A stretch of 64,000 bases of DNA from Myxococcales bacterium (GCA_016191815.1 JACPVI010000002.1:1-64000), one strand, 5' to 3'. Positions 44,625-53,907 are shown, counted from the stretch's first letter. Notes: generated by a model from the letters alone, not told the origin. Program-made: numbers and translations.

Positions 44625-45563
44625 TCAGCGCGAAGGGGCGCGCGCCTCACGGTAGGGCGCGGGCAACCGCTGTTTCAGCTCGAGCACCGGCGCGAAGAGG
44701 TCGCCGCGTTCCTCCACCCGGTGCAGCACCGCCGCCGCGTCGAAGTCGAGGAGTCTCGCCTTTCCGCTCTCGAGGGCGTCCATCACCTCCTCCCACTCCA
44801 GCGGGGTGGAGGCGGTGGGCCGCTCGCGGGCACGCAAGGAGTAGACGCTCACGGTGGTCTTGTGCCGGTCGTTCTGGCTCCAGTCGACCAGCACCTTCCC
44901 GATGCGGAGCGACTTGGCCATGTTGGACACCACCTTCTCCGGGTGCCGCCGCTCGAGCAGCTCGGCGATCGCCCGGGAGAAAGTCTTGGTGTCCTCGTAG
45001 GTGAGCGGAGTGTTGAGCGGCACGTAGACTTGAAGCCCCTTGCCACCAGAAGTCTTCGGAAAGCACGAGAGCCCCAACCCCTCCAGCATCTCCCTCAGGT
45101 GGAGCGCCACCTCGCAGCAGTCGACCACGTCCGCGGGCGGCCCCGGATCGAGGTCGAAGGCCATGGCGGTGGGCCGGTCCATGTTCCTCCACAGGGACAG
45201 GGAGGGGTGCAACTCCAGCGCCGCCAGGTTGGCCAGCCACACCAGGGTGGGCAAGTCATCGACGAGGCAGAAGTCGATCTTCCCCTCCCGGTGCTCGCTG
45301 TAGATGGGCGCGGTCTTCACCCACCTCGGCCGGTGCGGAGGGCAGTTCTTCTCGTAGAAATAGGGCCCCTCGACTCCCTCGGGGTAGCGCTTGAGGGTGA
45401 GGGGCCGGTCTTTGAGGTGCGGCAGGAGCACCGGCGCGATGCGGATGTAGTACTCGATCACCTGCTGCTTGGTGAAAGCCACCTCGGGGTAGAGCACCTT
45501 GTCGAGGTTGGACAGCTCGAGGGTCTTCCCCTCCAGCTTGAGGCGAGTGGAGTCGCTAGGCAT
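44625..45563 (-). CDS. ligD: LigD-type polymerase/primase for non-homologous end joining
   Basis: A 312-residue stand-alone archaeo-eukaryotic-primase polymerase. Catalytic Asp137 and Asp139 are in AMAFDLDPG, motif II is SGGKGLQVYVPL and the third Asp lies in KVLVDWSQND. It fills gaps and adds nucleotides at broken ends held by Ku. There is no ligase or phosphoesterase domain, so a ligase must come from elsewhere. It follows Ku by 9 nt on the same strand, an end-joining operon, and stops 2 nt upstream of the cyclase start. Confidence 0.93.
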   Translation of the reverse strand: MPSDSTRLKLEGKTLELSNLDKVLYPEVAFTKQQVIEYYIRIAPVLLPHLKDRPLTLKRYPEGVEGPYFYEKNCPPHRPRWVKTAPIYSEHREGKIDFCLVDDLPTLVWLANLAALELHPSLSLWRNMDRPTAMAFDLDPGPPADVVDCCEVALHLREMLEGLGLSCFPKTSGGKGLQVYVPLNTPLTYEDTKTFSRAIAELLERRHPEKVVSNMAKSLRIGKVLVDWSQNDRHKTTVSVYSLRARERPTASTPLEWEEVMDALESGKARLLDFDAAAVLHRVEERGDLFAPVLELKQRLPAPYREARAPSR

Positions 45564-45572
45564 CGCAGAGCC

Positions 45573-46457
45573 TCAAGCGGCGGAGGTCTTCTTGCGGCCA
45601 CCCTTCCTGGGCTTCCTCCGCTCCCGGGCAGCCTCCTCGCGGAGCCGTCGCTCTCCTTTCTCCTCCGCGCCCTCCCGCCTCTTGGTCTTCGCGAGCGAGG
45701 CTTCCAGCGCCTCCATCAGGTTGACCACCTTGGCCCTCGGGGCCTCTACCGGGCGCTGGACGACGATCTTCTTCCCTGTGGCCTTGCGTTCGATCAGCTC
45801 CAGCACCCGCTCGCGGTAGTCGTCGCGGTACTTCTCCGGCTCGAACCGGGTGGTGAGCGATTCGACCAGTTGCTCGGCCATCTCCAGCTCGCGGGGATCG
45901 GGCTTCTGCTCCTTGGCGGGCAGGCCCTCCAGCTTCTCGGCGGGGACGATCTCGTCGGCGTACTGCATGGTGGAGAGCGCCAGCGCCCTTCCCAGCGGCC
46001 TCAGGGTGCAGAGATACTGCTTGGTCCGCATCACCACCCGGGCGATCCCCACCCGGCCGCTCTTCTGGAGCGCCTGGTGGAGCAGCGCGTAGGCCTTGGC
46101 CGCGCCCCGGTCGGGCACCAGGTAGTAGGTGTGCTCCCAATAGATGGGGTCTATCTCTTCCAGCGACACGAAGTCCTCGATGTCGATGGTGCGGGTCGCC
46201 TCGGGGTCCAAGGCCTCCAGCTCTTCGGGGCTGATCACCACGAAGTGGTCGGGCGAGACTTCGTAGCCCTTCACCACCTCTTCGAAGGGCACCTCGTGCC
46301 CGCCTTTGATGCACACGCGCTTCTGCCGGATTCGCCCGCCGTCCTCGCCGTGCAGCATGTTGAAGCGCACCTCCCTCTGCGAGAAGGCGCTGTAGAGCTT
46401 CACCGGCACGTTCACCAACCCGAAAGCGATGGAACCGGACCAGATCGGCCTGGGCAT
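45573..46457 (-). CDS. ku: Ku protein (NHEJ end-binding)
   Basis: A 294-residue bacterial Ku that binds DNA double-strand ends as a homodimer and recruits LigD. The opening PIWSGSIAFGLVNVPVKLYS, CIKGGHEVPFEEVVKGYE, YYLVPDRGAAKAYALL and IARVVMRTKQYLCTLRP are diagnostic. The C-terminus is a long basic, helical tail (KTKRREGAEEKGERRLREEA to KKTSAA) that extends DNA contacts in some species. GGGAGGAA lies upstream of the ATG. Diverges from the YihY gene. Confidence 0.95.
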   Translation of the reverse strand: MPRPIWSGSIAFGLVNVPVKLYSAFSQREVRFNMLHGEDGGRIRQKRVCIKGGHEVPFEEVVKGYEVSPDHFVVISPEELEALDPEATRTIDIEDFVSLEEIDPIYWEHTYYLVPDRGAAKAYALLHQALQKSGRVGIARVVMRTKQYLCTLRPLGRALALSTMQYADEIVPAEKLEGLPAKEQKPDPRELEMAEQLVESLTTRFEPEKYRDDYRERVLELIERKATGKKIVVQRPVEAPRAKVVNLMEALEASLAKTKRREGAEEKGERRLREEAARERRKPRKGGRKKTSAA

Positions 46458-46561
46458 CGTGGTTCCTCCCTCTGAGCAAGTTCTGGCCCCGACAGGGCCC
46501 GCGCAAAGGGCGAGCGCCCTCCTGCCGCTCCGCCGGTGGGCGTGCCGGCGGATGCCTGCTC

Positions 46562-47728
46562 GTGCCCAGGACCAGTCGCCTCCCCATGCTGGGCCAAGCG
46601 CCTCGAATGCCCAACCTTCCCGCGGAGGTGGCCTTGCGCGGATTGAAGGGAATGGCCCTGCCCGGCCGGGGGATGGGGTGGAAGGAGTTCTTCTCCCTCC
46701 TTGGGGTGGAGTACAAGCGCGACCGCGTCTCGGAGGTCGCCGGCGCGCTCACCTTCTTCAGCGTGCTGGCGCTCTTCCCCTTCCTGCTCTTCATGGTGGC
46801 GCTCGCGAGCCTGATCATCGACCCGGCGACCGCCCGGGCCCTCGTCGATCAGCTCGCCAGGGTCGCGCCCTCGGAGGTGACCGAGATCATCGGCGAGAGG
46901 ATCGAGGCCCTAGGCGAGCGGAGCAGCGTGGGCCTGCTCACCATCGGCGCCGCGGTGGCCTTCTACTCCGCCTCGCGGGGCATCGTGGCGGCGATGAAGG
47001 CCTTCAACACCGTGTACGGGGTGGCGGAGAGCCGGCCGTTCTGGAAGGTGCAGCTCATCGCCTTCGCGATGACCTTCGCGGCGGCGGTGCTGGGAATTTT
47101 GGCCGCACTGGTGGCGGTGGCCACCCCTGCCGCGGCGAGCGCTCTGGGCGAACCGGCCGGCGCGGTCTTGAATGGGCTGCGGCTGCCGGTGGCCGGCTTG
47201 ACGATGATGCTCCTCTGGGCGCTGCTCTACTTCTTCCTCCCCGACGTGGAGCAGGAGTTCCGTTTCATCACTCCCGGCTCGGTGGTGGGGGTGCTGATCT
47301 GGCTGCTCGCCTCCTGGGGCTTCTCCCTCTACGTGGCCAGGTTCGGCGAGTACGACGCCACCTACGGAGCCTTGGGAGGGGGAATCGTGCTCCTGTTGTG
47401 GATGTGGATCTCCTCTCTGCTGCTCCTGTTGGGCGCGGAGATCAACGCGGTGGTCGAGCACAAGTCTCCGGAGGGCAAGGGCGCGGGCGCGCGCCGGGTA
47501 GGACGCCGCCTCCCGAGGGCCACCAAGACCGAGGTGGAGGACTCGGGCGGGGCACTGCCGGTCTCGCCTCCAGGCGCCCCGCTCGCGGTCAGCTTGGAGC
47601 TCGATCGGCGCCGCCGCGCGCCCGAGGCGGCGGTGAAGAAGAGCCTCCGGCGGCGGACGGTCGAGCTACTGGCCGGTGCGGCGCTGGTCGGAACCCTCGT
47701 CTGCTTGGCCCGGGCTCCCTCACCCTGA
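46562..47728 (+). CDS. YihY/BrkB-family membrane protein
   Basis: A 388-residue protein with six hydrophobic segments: AGALTFFSVLALFPFLLFMV, VGLLTIGAAVAFYSASRGIV, LGILAALVAVATP, GSVVGVLIWLLASWGFSLYV and GGGIVLLLWMWISSLLLLLGAEIN are family hallmarks. The first is the classic start of the conserved core. Function is unsettled; early reports of RNase BN activity were wrong. A basic cytosolic tail ends in one more hydrophobic stretch. The start (GTG 46562, ATG 46586 or ATG 46607) cannot be settled. Confidence 0.87.
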   Translation: MPRTSRLPMLGQAPRMPNLPAEVALRGLKGMALPGRGMGWKEFFSLLGVEYKRDRVSEVAGALTFFSVLALFPFLLFMVALASLIIDPATARALVDQLARVAPSEVTEIIGERIEALGERSSVGLLTIGAAVAFYSASRGIVAAMKAFNTVYGVAESRPFWKVQLIAFAMTFAAAVLGILAALVAVATPAAASALGEPAGAVLNGLRLPVAGLTMMLLWALLYFFLPDVEQEFRFITPGSVVGVLIWLLASWGFSLYVARFGEYDATYGALGGGIVLLLWMWISSLLLLLGAEINAVVEHKSPEGKGAGARRVGRRLPRATKTEVEDSGGALPVSPPGAPLAVSLELDRRRRAPEAAVKKSLRRRTVELLAGAALVGTLVCLARAPSP

Positions 47729-50293
47729 ACCGCTCCCGCTCGCGGGAGGGGGAAGTGGAGGCTCCACCGGCAGCTCCAGGGTGAAGGTAGAGCCGGAGCC
47801 GAGCTGGCTCTGCACCTGGATCGAGCCTCCCAGCGCCTCGACGATCTGCCGGACCACCCACAGCCCCAGGCCCAGCCCCCCGTAGTGGTGCCCAGGCACC
47901 GCCCGCTCGAACCGCTCGAAGATTCGCGCCTGGTCCTCGGGGGCGATGCCGATGCCCCGGTCGCGCACGGTGAGCCTGGCGGTGCCGCCCTCCTGCGCGA
48001 GGCCGACCTCGATCGGCTGACCGGCCCCGAACTTCACCGCGTTCGAGACCAGGTTGGTCACGGCCTGTTCCAGCCGGAGCCGGTCCCACTTGCCCCGCAC
48101 TTCTCCCGGCGCGGTGACCAACAGCGGCGAGTCGGCCCGCTCCAGGTCATCTCGGAAATAGGAGACCACCTCTCGGACCACTTCCCGCAGGTCCACCTCC
48201 TCGCGCTCGAGGGTCAGCCTCCCGCTGGTGATCCGGCTTATCTCCAGTAGGTTGTTCACCAGCCGCTCCATGCGGGCAACCTGGCGTCCCATCGCCTCGA
48301 GCCTGGGGACGAACCGGTGGGGCAGCGACGCCGTCTCCAGCCGGTCGCAGGCGCGCCTCAGGCTCTCCAGCTGGAGAGAGAGCGGAGTGAGCGGCGTCCG
48401 AAGCTCGTGGCCGGCGATGGTGAGGAAGTCGTCGCGGACCCGCACTGCCTCTTGGGTCTCCTGGTAGAGGCGGGCGTTCTCCACCGCCTGGGCGGCCCGA
48501 GAGGCCAGCTCGAGCCCGAGCGACAGGTCGGCCTCGGTGTACCTGCGCCGGCCGGAGGCCACCAGGTTGATCGCCCCGAACGCCTTCCCCCTCGCCATCA
48601 AGGGAATGATCATCGCCGAGCCGAAGCCAGCCTCCTTGAGCAGCCGCAGGTGCTCTGGATCGCGCGCGTAGGCCGCGAGCAGCTCGCCGGTGACTTCGGG
48701 GATGAGCTCCGGCTCCCCGGTGCGGACTACCTTCGCCGCCCCATGCGGCGCGCCGGCCACCGGCGGGTAGCGCCGGGTCAGCTCCTCTGCGGCCCGCAGC
48801 TTCGCTGGATCCGAGTGCGCGACCGCCACCGGGCGGAGGGCCGCGGCCGCTCCTTCGACCAGGTGGATCCAGCACCAGTCCGCCAGCCCCGGCACCGCGA
48901 GAGCCGCGACGTTCCTCAAGGTGGCCTCGAAGTCGAGGCAGCCTCCCAGGATGGCTCCCGCCCTGGCGAGGTAGCGCATCGCTTCGGCGGCGCGCCGCCG
49001 CTCGCTGGCATCGCGGAAGACCACCACCAGCCCGCGGAGCTGCCCATCGGCCGAGAGGATCGGCGAGCCGCTCTCCTCGATGGTTCGCTCCGTCCCGTCC
49101 CGCGCCACCAGAAGGACCTGGTTGAACGGATTCATCGCCGTGTGGCTGCGAACGATCCTGGTCGCCGGATCCTCGACCGGCGTGTGGCTCTTTTCGTCGA
49201 TGATCCGGAAGACCCTACCGAGCGGCTGGGCTTCGGCCTCCTCCTTCCGCCAGCCGGTGAGAGCTTCGGCGGCGGCATTGAAGAAGGCCACTTTCCCGCG
49301 GGTGTCGGTGGCGATCACCGCATCGCCGATGCTCCGCAGGGTGGTGGAGAGCCACTCCTGGCTCTCCCGCAGCTTCTCCTCCGCGGACAGCCGCTCGATG
49401 AACTGGCCGAGCTGGAAACCCATGGCGGCCATCACCCGCTGCAGCTCCTCGTCCGGCTCCCTCGGCTCCGGCGAGAGGAACTCGAGCACGCCCAGCGCCC
49501 GATCGGCGCCGGCGACCGGGAAGAACATCGCGCACCGGAGACCACTTTCCGCCGCCGCCGCCGCCCGGCGGTATCGCTGGTCGCGGGTGACGTCGACGCT
49601 CCAGAGCGGGCGGGCCTCCTGCCACACCTTGCCCACCAAACCCTCCCCATGGCGGAAGCAGAGGCCCCTGCTCGCCTCGACGAAGCCGGCTGCTCGCTGA
49701 GGAGACGAGGCCCACAGGGCCACCGGCGCAAGGGCGCTGGAGCCATCGGGCATCCACAGCAATCCCACCCCCCATCCCAGAGACTCACCGATCGCCTGGA
49801 GAATCCGCGGAGCCGCCTCGCTCAGGCTGCGCGACTCGGTGAGCACCTTCATCAGCTCGTACTGCGCAAGCACTCGCTGCCGGGCGAGGACCTTCTGTTC
49901 CAGGTCGACCCGGGCGCCAAGGGCCCTGATCACCCCCAGCACGAGGATGTCTTCGCCCGAGCCCAGGGAGGACACGTTCAGCTCGACCGGCACTTCCTCC
50001 CCGTCCTTCCTCCGGGCGGGCACCTTGAACGGTTGGCCCGGCCGGCCCGGAGATTCCGAGAACCTCGCGAAAGCGACGCGGTGAGACTCGCGCAGCCGCT
50101 CGGGGATGAGGAGCGTCAAGGGCTCGCCGATCAGCTCTGACCGGTTCCACCCCAGCAACGTCTCCGCGGCTCGGTTGAAATAGACGATGCAGCCCGACCT
50201 GTCCGCCGCCACCACCGCGTCGGAAAAACTTTCCAGTACCGCCCGGAAATCCAGCATGGTCACGGGCACGCTCGGGAATCTGCCTTCCAACAA
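47720..50293 (-). CDS. Hybrid-free sensor histidine kinase, PAS-GAF-PAS-GAF-HisKA-HATPase
   Basis: An 857-residue soluble sensor. Order: PAS (about 13-125; SFSDAVVAADRSGCIVYFN), GAF (155-310), PAS (320-440; IGDAVIATDTRGKVAFFN), GAF (455-610), HisKA with phosphorylated His629 in AGHELRTPL, then HATPase with N-box VSNAVKFG, DRGIGI, and GLGLGLWVV. Without membrane segments it senses internal signals, perhaps redox or small ligands. No response regulator is adjacent, so its partner is encoded elsewhere. Met13 (MLDFRAVLES) is a possible start. The tail is Pro/Ser/Gly-rich. Confidence 0.92.
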   Translation of the reverse strand: MLEGRFPSVPVTMLDFRAVLESFSDAVVAADRSGCIVYFNRAAETLLGWNRSELIGEPLTLLIPERLRESHRVAFARFSESPGRPGQPFKVPARRKDGEEVPVELNVSSLGSGEDILVLGVIRALGARVDLEQKVLARQRVLAQYELMKVLTESRSLSEAAPRILQAIGESLGWGVGLLWMPDGSSALAPVALWASSPQRAAGFVEASRGLCFRHGEGLVGKVWQEARPLWSVDVTRDQRYRRAAAAAESGLRCAMFFPVAGADRALGVLEFLSPEPREPDEELQRVMAAMGFQLGQFIERLSAEEKLRESQEWLSTTLRSIGDAVIATDTRGKVAFFNAAAEALTGWRKEEAEAQPLGRVFRIIDEKSHTPVEDPATRIVRSHTAMNPFNQVLLVARDGTERTIEESGSPILSADGQLRGLVVVFRDASERRRAAEAMRYLARAGAILGGCLDFEATLRNVAALAVPGLADWCWIHLVEGAAAALRPVAVAHSDPAKLRAAEELTRRYPPVAGAPHGAAKVVRTGEPELIPEVTGELLAAYARDPEHLRLLKEAGFGSAMIIPLMARGKAFGAINLVASGRRRYTEADLSLGLELASRAAQAVENARLYQETQEAVRVRDDFLTIAGHELRTPLTPLSLQLESLRRACDRLETASLPHRFVPRLEAMGRQVARMERLVNNLLEISRITSGRLTLEREEVDLREVVREVVSYFRDDLERADSPLLVTAPGEVRGKWDRLRLEQAVTNLVSNAVKFGAGQPIEVGLAQEGGTARLTVRDRGIGIAPEDQARIFERFERAVPGHHYGGLGLGLWVVRQIVEALGGSIQVQSQLGSGSTFTLELPVEPPLPPPASGSGSG
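47733..47748. terminator. Hairpin between convergent genes
   Basis: CTCCCGC-TC-GCGGGAG lies 5 nt after the YihY stop, and within the 3' end of the convergent histidine-kinase gene. It is symmetric and could terminate both. It belongs to the GC-rich hairpin repeat group at gene ends. Confidence 0.4.
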
Positions 50294-50442
50294 ACCACTT
50301 GGAGGAGGGCGGAATTCTACCTAGAGAACGTACGGGGGCACGTCCGGCTGCTCGATGGTCCGGAAGTGAACGTGAGGGCCGGACGGCTGGTGGTGCGGGC
50401 ATCGAAGGTGGGGATTCGCGAACGCTGGTAGCCTTGGGCGAG

Positions 50443-51018
50443 GTGAGCGCGTCCATTTGGCTCTTGTGGCTCTGTCTCGCCGCGGGCGGAGCGGAGGAGG
50501 TGCCTCCGCCGACGCAGTGCAGCGACGAGTATGCGGCCTGCCGGGAGGACTGCGCGATGGCCTTCGGCACGGCGATGAAGGCGCGGCCGCAGTTCGCCAC
50601 GTGCATCAAGAAGTGTCAGCGGCAGCAATCGCTCTGCCGCGAGCGCCACTTCGAGCTGCACCGGAACCAGCTCGAGCCCGGAGCGCTGGAGGCGCGCAGG
50701 CCCAAGGAACGGGAGCCGACGACGACGAGGGCTGCGGAGAGCGTTCCGAGTGCCGGCGAGCTGCCCAAGCGGACAGCCACGCGAGCGGCGGAGCTCGATC
50801 CGGCTCCTGAGCCGAAGTCCGAGCCTGCCGCGGCGGATCCGCCGGCGACGGCTCCGCCGCCCGCGGCCGAGCCCGAGAAAGTCCCAGCCCCGGAGGCTCC
50901 TTCCGAGTCCAGCTCGGAGGAGCCACAGGCGTCGCAGCCGCCGCCGGAGAAGCCGCCCCCACCCAAGCCCAAGGAGAAGAAGCGCCCGCTGGACGAGTGG
51001 GATCCTGAAGCGCTGTGA
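50443..51018 (+). CDS. Small secreted protein with Cys-rich helix and Pro-rich tail
   Basis: GTG at 50443 gives a 191-residue protein with signal peptide IWLLWLCLAAGGA; a longer frame from 50299 would overlap the histidine-kinase promoter and bury the signal. Mature residues have CSDEYAACREDCAMAF and CIKKCQRQQSLCRERHF, a Cys-spaced helical hairpin (six Cys). The rest is Pro/Glu/Ala-rich, ending PPPPKPKEKKRPLDEWDPEA. I do not recognise it; the pattern suggests a periplasmic or surface protein spanning the wall. Confidence 0.6.
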   Translation: MSASIWLLWLCLAAGGAEEVPPPTQCSDEYAACREDCAMAFGTAMKARPQFATCIKKCQRQQSLCRERHFELHRNQLEPGALEARRPKEREPTTTRAAESVPSAGELPKRTATRAAELDPAPEPKSEPAAADPPATAPPPAAEPEKVPAPEAPSESSSEEPQASQPPPEKPPPPKPKEKKRPLDEWDPEAL

Positions 51019-51020
51019 AA

Positions 51021-51053
51021 CGAGTCGAGTCCAGGTCCTCGACCGTCGACTCG
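51021..51053. terminator. Inverted repeat between convergent genes
   Basis: CGAGTCGA (51021-51028) and TCGACTCG (51046-51053) are perfect 8-bp arms with a 17-nt loop. They fill the 37 bp between the two convergent genes. The arms contain the GTCGA core of the heptamer repeats elsewhere, so this may be the same repeat family folded on itself. Confidence 0.45.
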
Positions 51054-51055
51054 CT

Positions 51056-51955
51056 TCACCTTTGCGCCAGTCGCACGCCCAGGAGCACCAGCCCGCCACC
51101 CAATAGCACCTCCGAGGCGAGAGGGTCTCCGAGCAGGGCCCAGGCCGCGACGGCGGTCGCCACCGGCTGGAGGTTGGCGAACACCGCCACCCTCGAGGCC
51201 TCCACCCGCGCGAGGGCGTAGTACCAGAGCAGGTAGGACACCACCGAGGTGAGCAACACCAAGTAGAGGACGCAGCCGAGGGTGGTGGCGCTGGCTGACC
51301 GCAAGGATTGGACGTCCAGCCAGCTGGGGGCAAAGGGTGCGAGCCACAGGCTGCCGGCGATGAGGCTCCAGCAGCTGCTGCGGATGGGGCCGAATGTGGC
51401 GGCGAGCCGCTTGCCCTCGGTGGTGTAGGTCACCCAGGCGGCCACCGCGGCGAGGATGTAGAGATCCCCGGTCCGCGGACCGGCGGCCGCCTCGAGCCCG
51501 CCGCCGAGCAGGAGCACCGCCACTCCAAAGAGGGCGACTGCGATGCCCGAGAGCCGCAGGGCCTTCAAGCCTTCCCTGCCCAGGGCCATGCTGAGCAGGT
51601 ACACCCCGATGGGGGTGAGCGCGTACAAAAGCGCCGCGTGGGTGGGCTCGGATCGCGACAGCCCGAACAGGAAGAGCCCCTGGTTGATCGGCCCGGCGAG
51701 CAAGCCGAGAACCAACAGCCCAGGCAGGGCCCGCAGCGGAGGAAGCACCGGCCCCTTCGTGAAGGCCAGCACCGCGGCGAAGACCGGCGCCGAGAGCAAA
51801 AGGCGCAGGAGCACCAGCTCGGTCGGGGCCAGCTCAGCCATCGCGCGCTTGGCGGCGAGGTAGGTGCCGGCGCTGATCAGCGTCTGGACGACGAGGGCGC
51901 CCCACACCCAGGGGCTGGGCCGGCTCGCTAGGCGCCCATCTGCCGCACCGCCCAT
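51056..51955 (-). CDS. EamA/DMT-family transporter
   Basis: A 299-residue protein with ten hydrophobic segments in two EamA repeats (VWGALVVQTLISAGTYLAAKRA; SYLLWYYALARVEASRVAVF with the usual ANLQPV-A-V-AW ending). Function: export of small metabolites. ATG at 51955 overlaps the end of queG by 28 nt. It is the second EamA gene of the window, but different from the first at 27.5 kb. Confidence 0.85.
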   Translation of the reverse strand: MGGAADGRLASRPSPWVWGALVVQTLISAGTYLAAKRAMAELAPTELVLLRLLLSAPVFAAVLAFTKGPVLPPLRALPGLLVLGLLAGPINQGLFLFGLSRSEPTHAALLYALTPIGVYLLSMALGREGLKALRLSGIAVALFGVAVLLLGGGLEAAAGPRTGDLYILAAVAAWVTYTTEGKRLAATFGPIRSSCWSLIAGSLWLAPFAPSWLDVQSLRSASATTLGCVLYLVLLTSVVSYLLWYYALARVEASRVAVFANLQPVATAVAAWALLGDPLASEVLLGGGLVLLGVRLAQR

Positions 51956-52932
51956 CGCGCCGCCTCCCTCACCAGCTCGCTTGGATCCCCAGCCAGCACG
52001 GCGAGGAGCGGAAGGGCCTCTCTTTCCTTGGAGGCGCCGAGCGCGTAGGCCGCGTTCCGCCGAAGCCCGTCGTACTTGGCCCGGGCCACCGCCATCCCCG
52101 GCACGAGCTGACGGTGCCGCTCGGGGCTCAGGCCGGCCAACTGCGCGAGGGAGAGCGCGGCGAGGGGCCTTATCCAGAAGCGAGGCCCGGCTGGAACGGG
52201 CGAGGCGTTGTGCGGGCACACCTCCTGGCACCGGTCGCAGCCGAAGGCGACGCCCGAAAATGCCCTCCGCACCTTCTCGGGTGCTGCCTCGGGGTTCTCG
52301 ATGCTGTGGTAGGAGAGGCAGGAGCGCGCGTCCACCCGCGCGTCGTGGCCGATGGCGGAGGTTGGGCAGGCGCTCAGGCAGAGCCGGCAGGAGCCGCAGC
52401 GCTCGGTGGCGGGGCCGTTCGAGTAGCTGTCCACCTCGCAGTCGAGCACCAGCGCGGCGAGCACGACGTACGAGCCGAACCGCGAGGTGACGAGGCAGCC
52501 GTTCTTTGCCACGTAGCCCAGCCCCGCGCGGGATGCCCACACCTTTTCCATCAGCGGCGCCGTGTCGACGGCGGCGTAGGCCCTGACGGTGGGCCATTCG
52601 TGGGAGAGCTGGTTGCGGAGCGCCCTCAGCCGGTCCTTGAGGGTGTGGTGGTAATCGCGGCCTCGGGCGTAGCGGGCGATGGGCGAGGCGCCCTCCTGGT
52701 AGTAGTTGCAGGCGAGCGCCACCACGGTGCGCGCACCGGGAAGCAGGCGGGTGACGTCCAGCCGCTCGGAGGCGCGCTCCCGCATCCAGTGCATCTCGGC
52801 GTGCATCCCCTCTTCGAGCCAGGGAGCCAACGCCTGTGGGGGAATGGGCTCGGCAGGCGCAAGGCCGCAGAGGTCGAAGCCGGCCTGGCTGGCCAGTTCG
52901 AGGACTCGCGCGCTGCTCAGCGGGGCGGCCAT
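51928..52932 (-). CDS. queG: Epoxyqueuosine reductase
   Basis: A 334-residue iron-sulfur and cobalamin enzyme that reduces epoxyqueuosine to queuosine in tRNA. Two 4Fe-4S clusters: CGSCRLCLSACPTSAI and FGCDRCQEVCPHN. The cobalamin region AYAAVDTAPLMEKVWASRAG and GYVAKNGCLV is typical, and the last 60 residues are HEAT-like (ALGASKEREALPLLAVLAGD). ATG at 52932 (MAAPLSSARVLELA) is chosen because the longer frame is unlike the family. A cobalamin adenosyltransferase gene ends 22 nt upstream. Confidence 0.93.
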   Translation of the reverse strand: MAAPLSSARVLELASQAGFDLCGLAPAEPIPPQALAPWLEEGMHAEMHWMRERASERLDVTRLLPGARTVVALACNYYQEGASPIARYARGRDYHHTLKDRLRALRNQLSHEWPTVRAYAAVDTAPLMEKVWASRAGLGYVAKNGCLVTSRFGSYVVLAALVLDCEVDSYSNGPATERCGSCRLCLSACPTSAIGHDARVDARSCLSYHSIENPEAAPEKVRRAFSGVAFGCDRCQEVCPHNASPVPAGPRFWIRPLAALSLAQLAGLSPERHRQLVPGMAVARAKYDGLRRNAAYALGASKEREALPLLAVLAGDPSELVREAARWAVRQMGA

Positions 52933-52954
52933 TGCCGTGCGGGCGTGGAGTGCG

Positions 52955-53509
52955 TCAGCCCCTCTTCGGCATCCAGGGCACGTCTGGGGTGCCGGCCCGG
53001 AGATTGGCGACTCGGGCCATGGTGAAGAGCAGATCCGACAGCCGGTTGAGGAAGACGACGCCAGTGGAGTCGATCTTCCCCGAGCGGAACAGAGGCACGA
53101 CCTTTCGCTCGGCTCGCCGGCAGACGGCCCGGGCAAGGTGGAGGGCGGCGGCGGGCCGGGTGCCGCCTGGAAGGATGAAGCTCGACAGGGGAGTCAGCAC
53201 GCGGTCGAAGTCGTCAATGGCCTTCTCCATCGCGCTCACCCACTCCGGGTTCAGCTTGGGAATGACCTTCTCGGCCTTGGTGCCGGCGGGGGTGGCGAGG
53301 ACTGCGCCGAGGACGAACAGCTCTTCTTGAAGCTGGTGAGCGAGGCCGTCCAGCTCGCCCAGCCCCTCGGCGCGGGCGAGGCCGACCGCGGCGTTCAGCT
53401 CATCCACCTCGCCGTAGGCGTCGACGCGGGCATCGTCCTTTCCCACCCGGCCGCCGCCGAAAAGGCTGGTCTCTCCGGTGTCTCCGGTCTTGGTGTAGAT
53501 GGGGCTCAA
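52955..53509 (-). CDS. Cob(I)alamin adenosyltransferase (PduO type)
   Basis: A 184-residue ATP:corrinoid adenosyltransferase: SPIYTKTGDTGETSLFGG, RVDAYGEVDELNAAVG, RAVCRRAERKV and LNRLSDLLFTMAR are signature motifs. It makes adenosylcobalamin, which methylmalonyl-CoA mutase needs, consistent with the epimerase at 4.9 kb. The start is TTG at 53509, overlapping the TGA of the upstream lipoprotein gene (TTGA); no ATG is available. It forms an operon with the lipoprotein and queG. Confidence 0.92.
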   Translation of the reverse strand: MSPIYTKTGDTGETSLFGGGRVGKDDARVDAYGEVDELNAAVGLARAEGLGELDGLAHQLQEELFVLGAVLATPAGTKAEKVIPKLNPEWVSAMEKAIDDFDRVLTPLSSFILPGGTRPAAALHLARAVCRRAERKVVPLFRSGKIDSTGVVFLNRLSDLLFTMARVANLRAGTPDVPWMPKRG

Positions 53510-53907
53510 GGCGCGCTCCGGGGCGGAGGGAGGTCGATCTCCGCAAACTGGACGACCTTGTATTCCGCCTCGAGCTTCCGCACCACCACCAGCACGCGCT
53601 TGTGCAAGTCCGTCCCGGCCGAGTCGACCCGCACTGAATAGGTGAGCTGGGCGCCGTCGGGCAGCCGTTCCTCCCTCACCAGCTCGTAGAAAACGCGCGG
53701 CTCGGCGCCGGTGCGGGGCATTCCCTGGACCAGGGCCTTCTCGGCCAGGAGGCGCTCCTTGGCGCCCTCGGCGGCAAAGCGGAGGGCGCGCTGGTGATCC
53801 CGCTCGACGTAGTAGGCGTCGATGAAGCCGTCCGCCGAAGTCCTGGCGCCGTCCTTGGCGCAGGCAAGAGACAACCACGGGCTCAGGAGGAGGAAGCGTC
53901 GGAGCAT
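53506..53907 (-). CDS. Small lipoprotein, unknown function
   Basis: A 133-residue protein with lipoprotein signal LRRFLLLSPWLSLACAKDG (Cys16). The mature part has a helix (FIDAYYVERDHQRALRFAA) and then strands (LTYSVRVDSAG, KRVLVVVRKLEAEYKVVQFAE), like small NTF2-type ligand-binding lipoproteins. I do not recognise a named family. Its stop overlaps the start of the adenosyltransferase gene, so it is co-translated. Confidence 0.7.
   Translation of the reverse strand: MLRRFLLLSPWLSLACAKDGARTSADGFIDAYYVERDHQRALRFAAEGAKERLLAEKALVQGMPRTGAEPRVFYELVREERLPDGAQLTYSVRVDSAGTDLHKRVLVVVRKLEAEYKVVQFAEIDLPPPRSAP

Noticed and set aside
28471-46457. A single end-joining cluster including the MBL exonuclease
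   Set aside because: The exonuclease gene is 16 kb from Ku/LigD with many unrelated genes between them.
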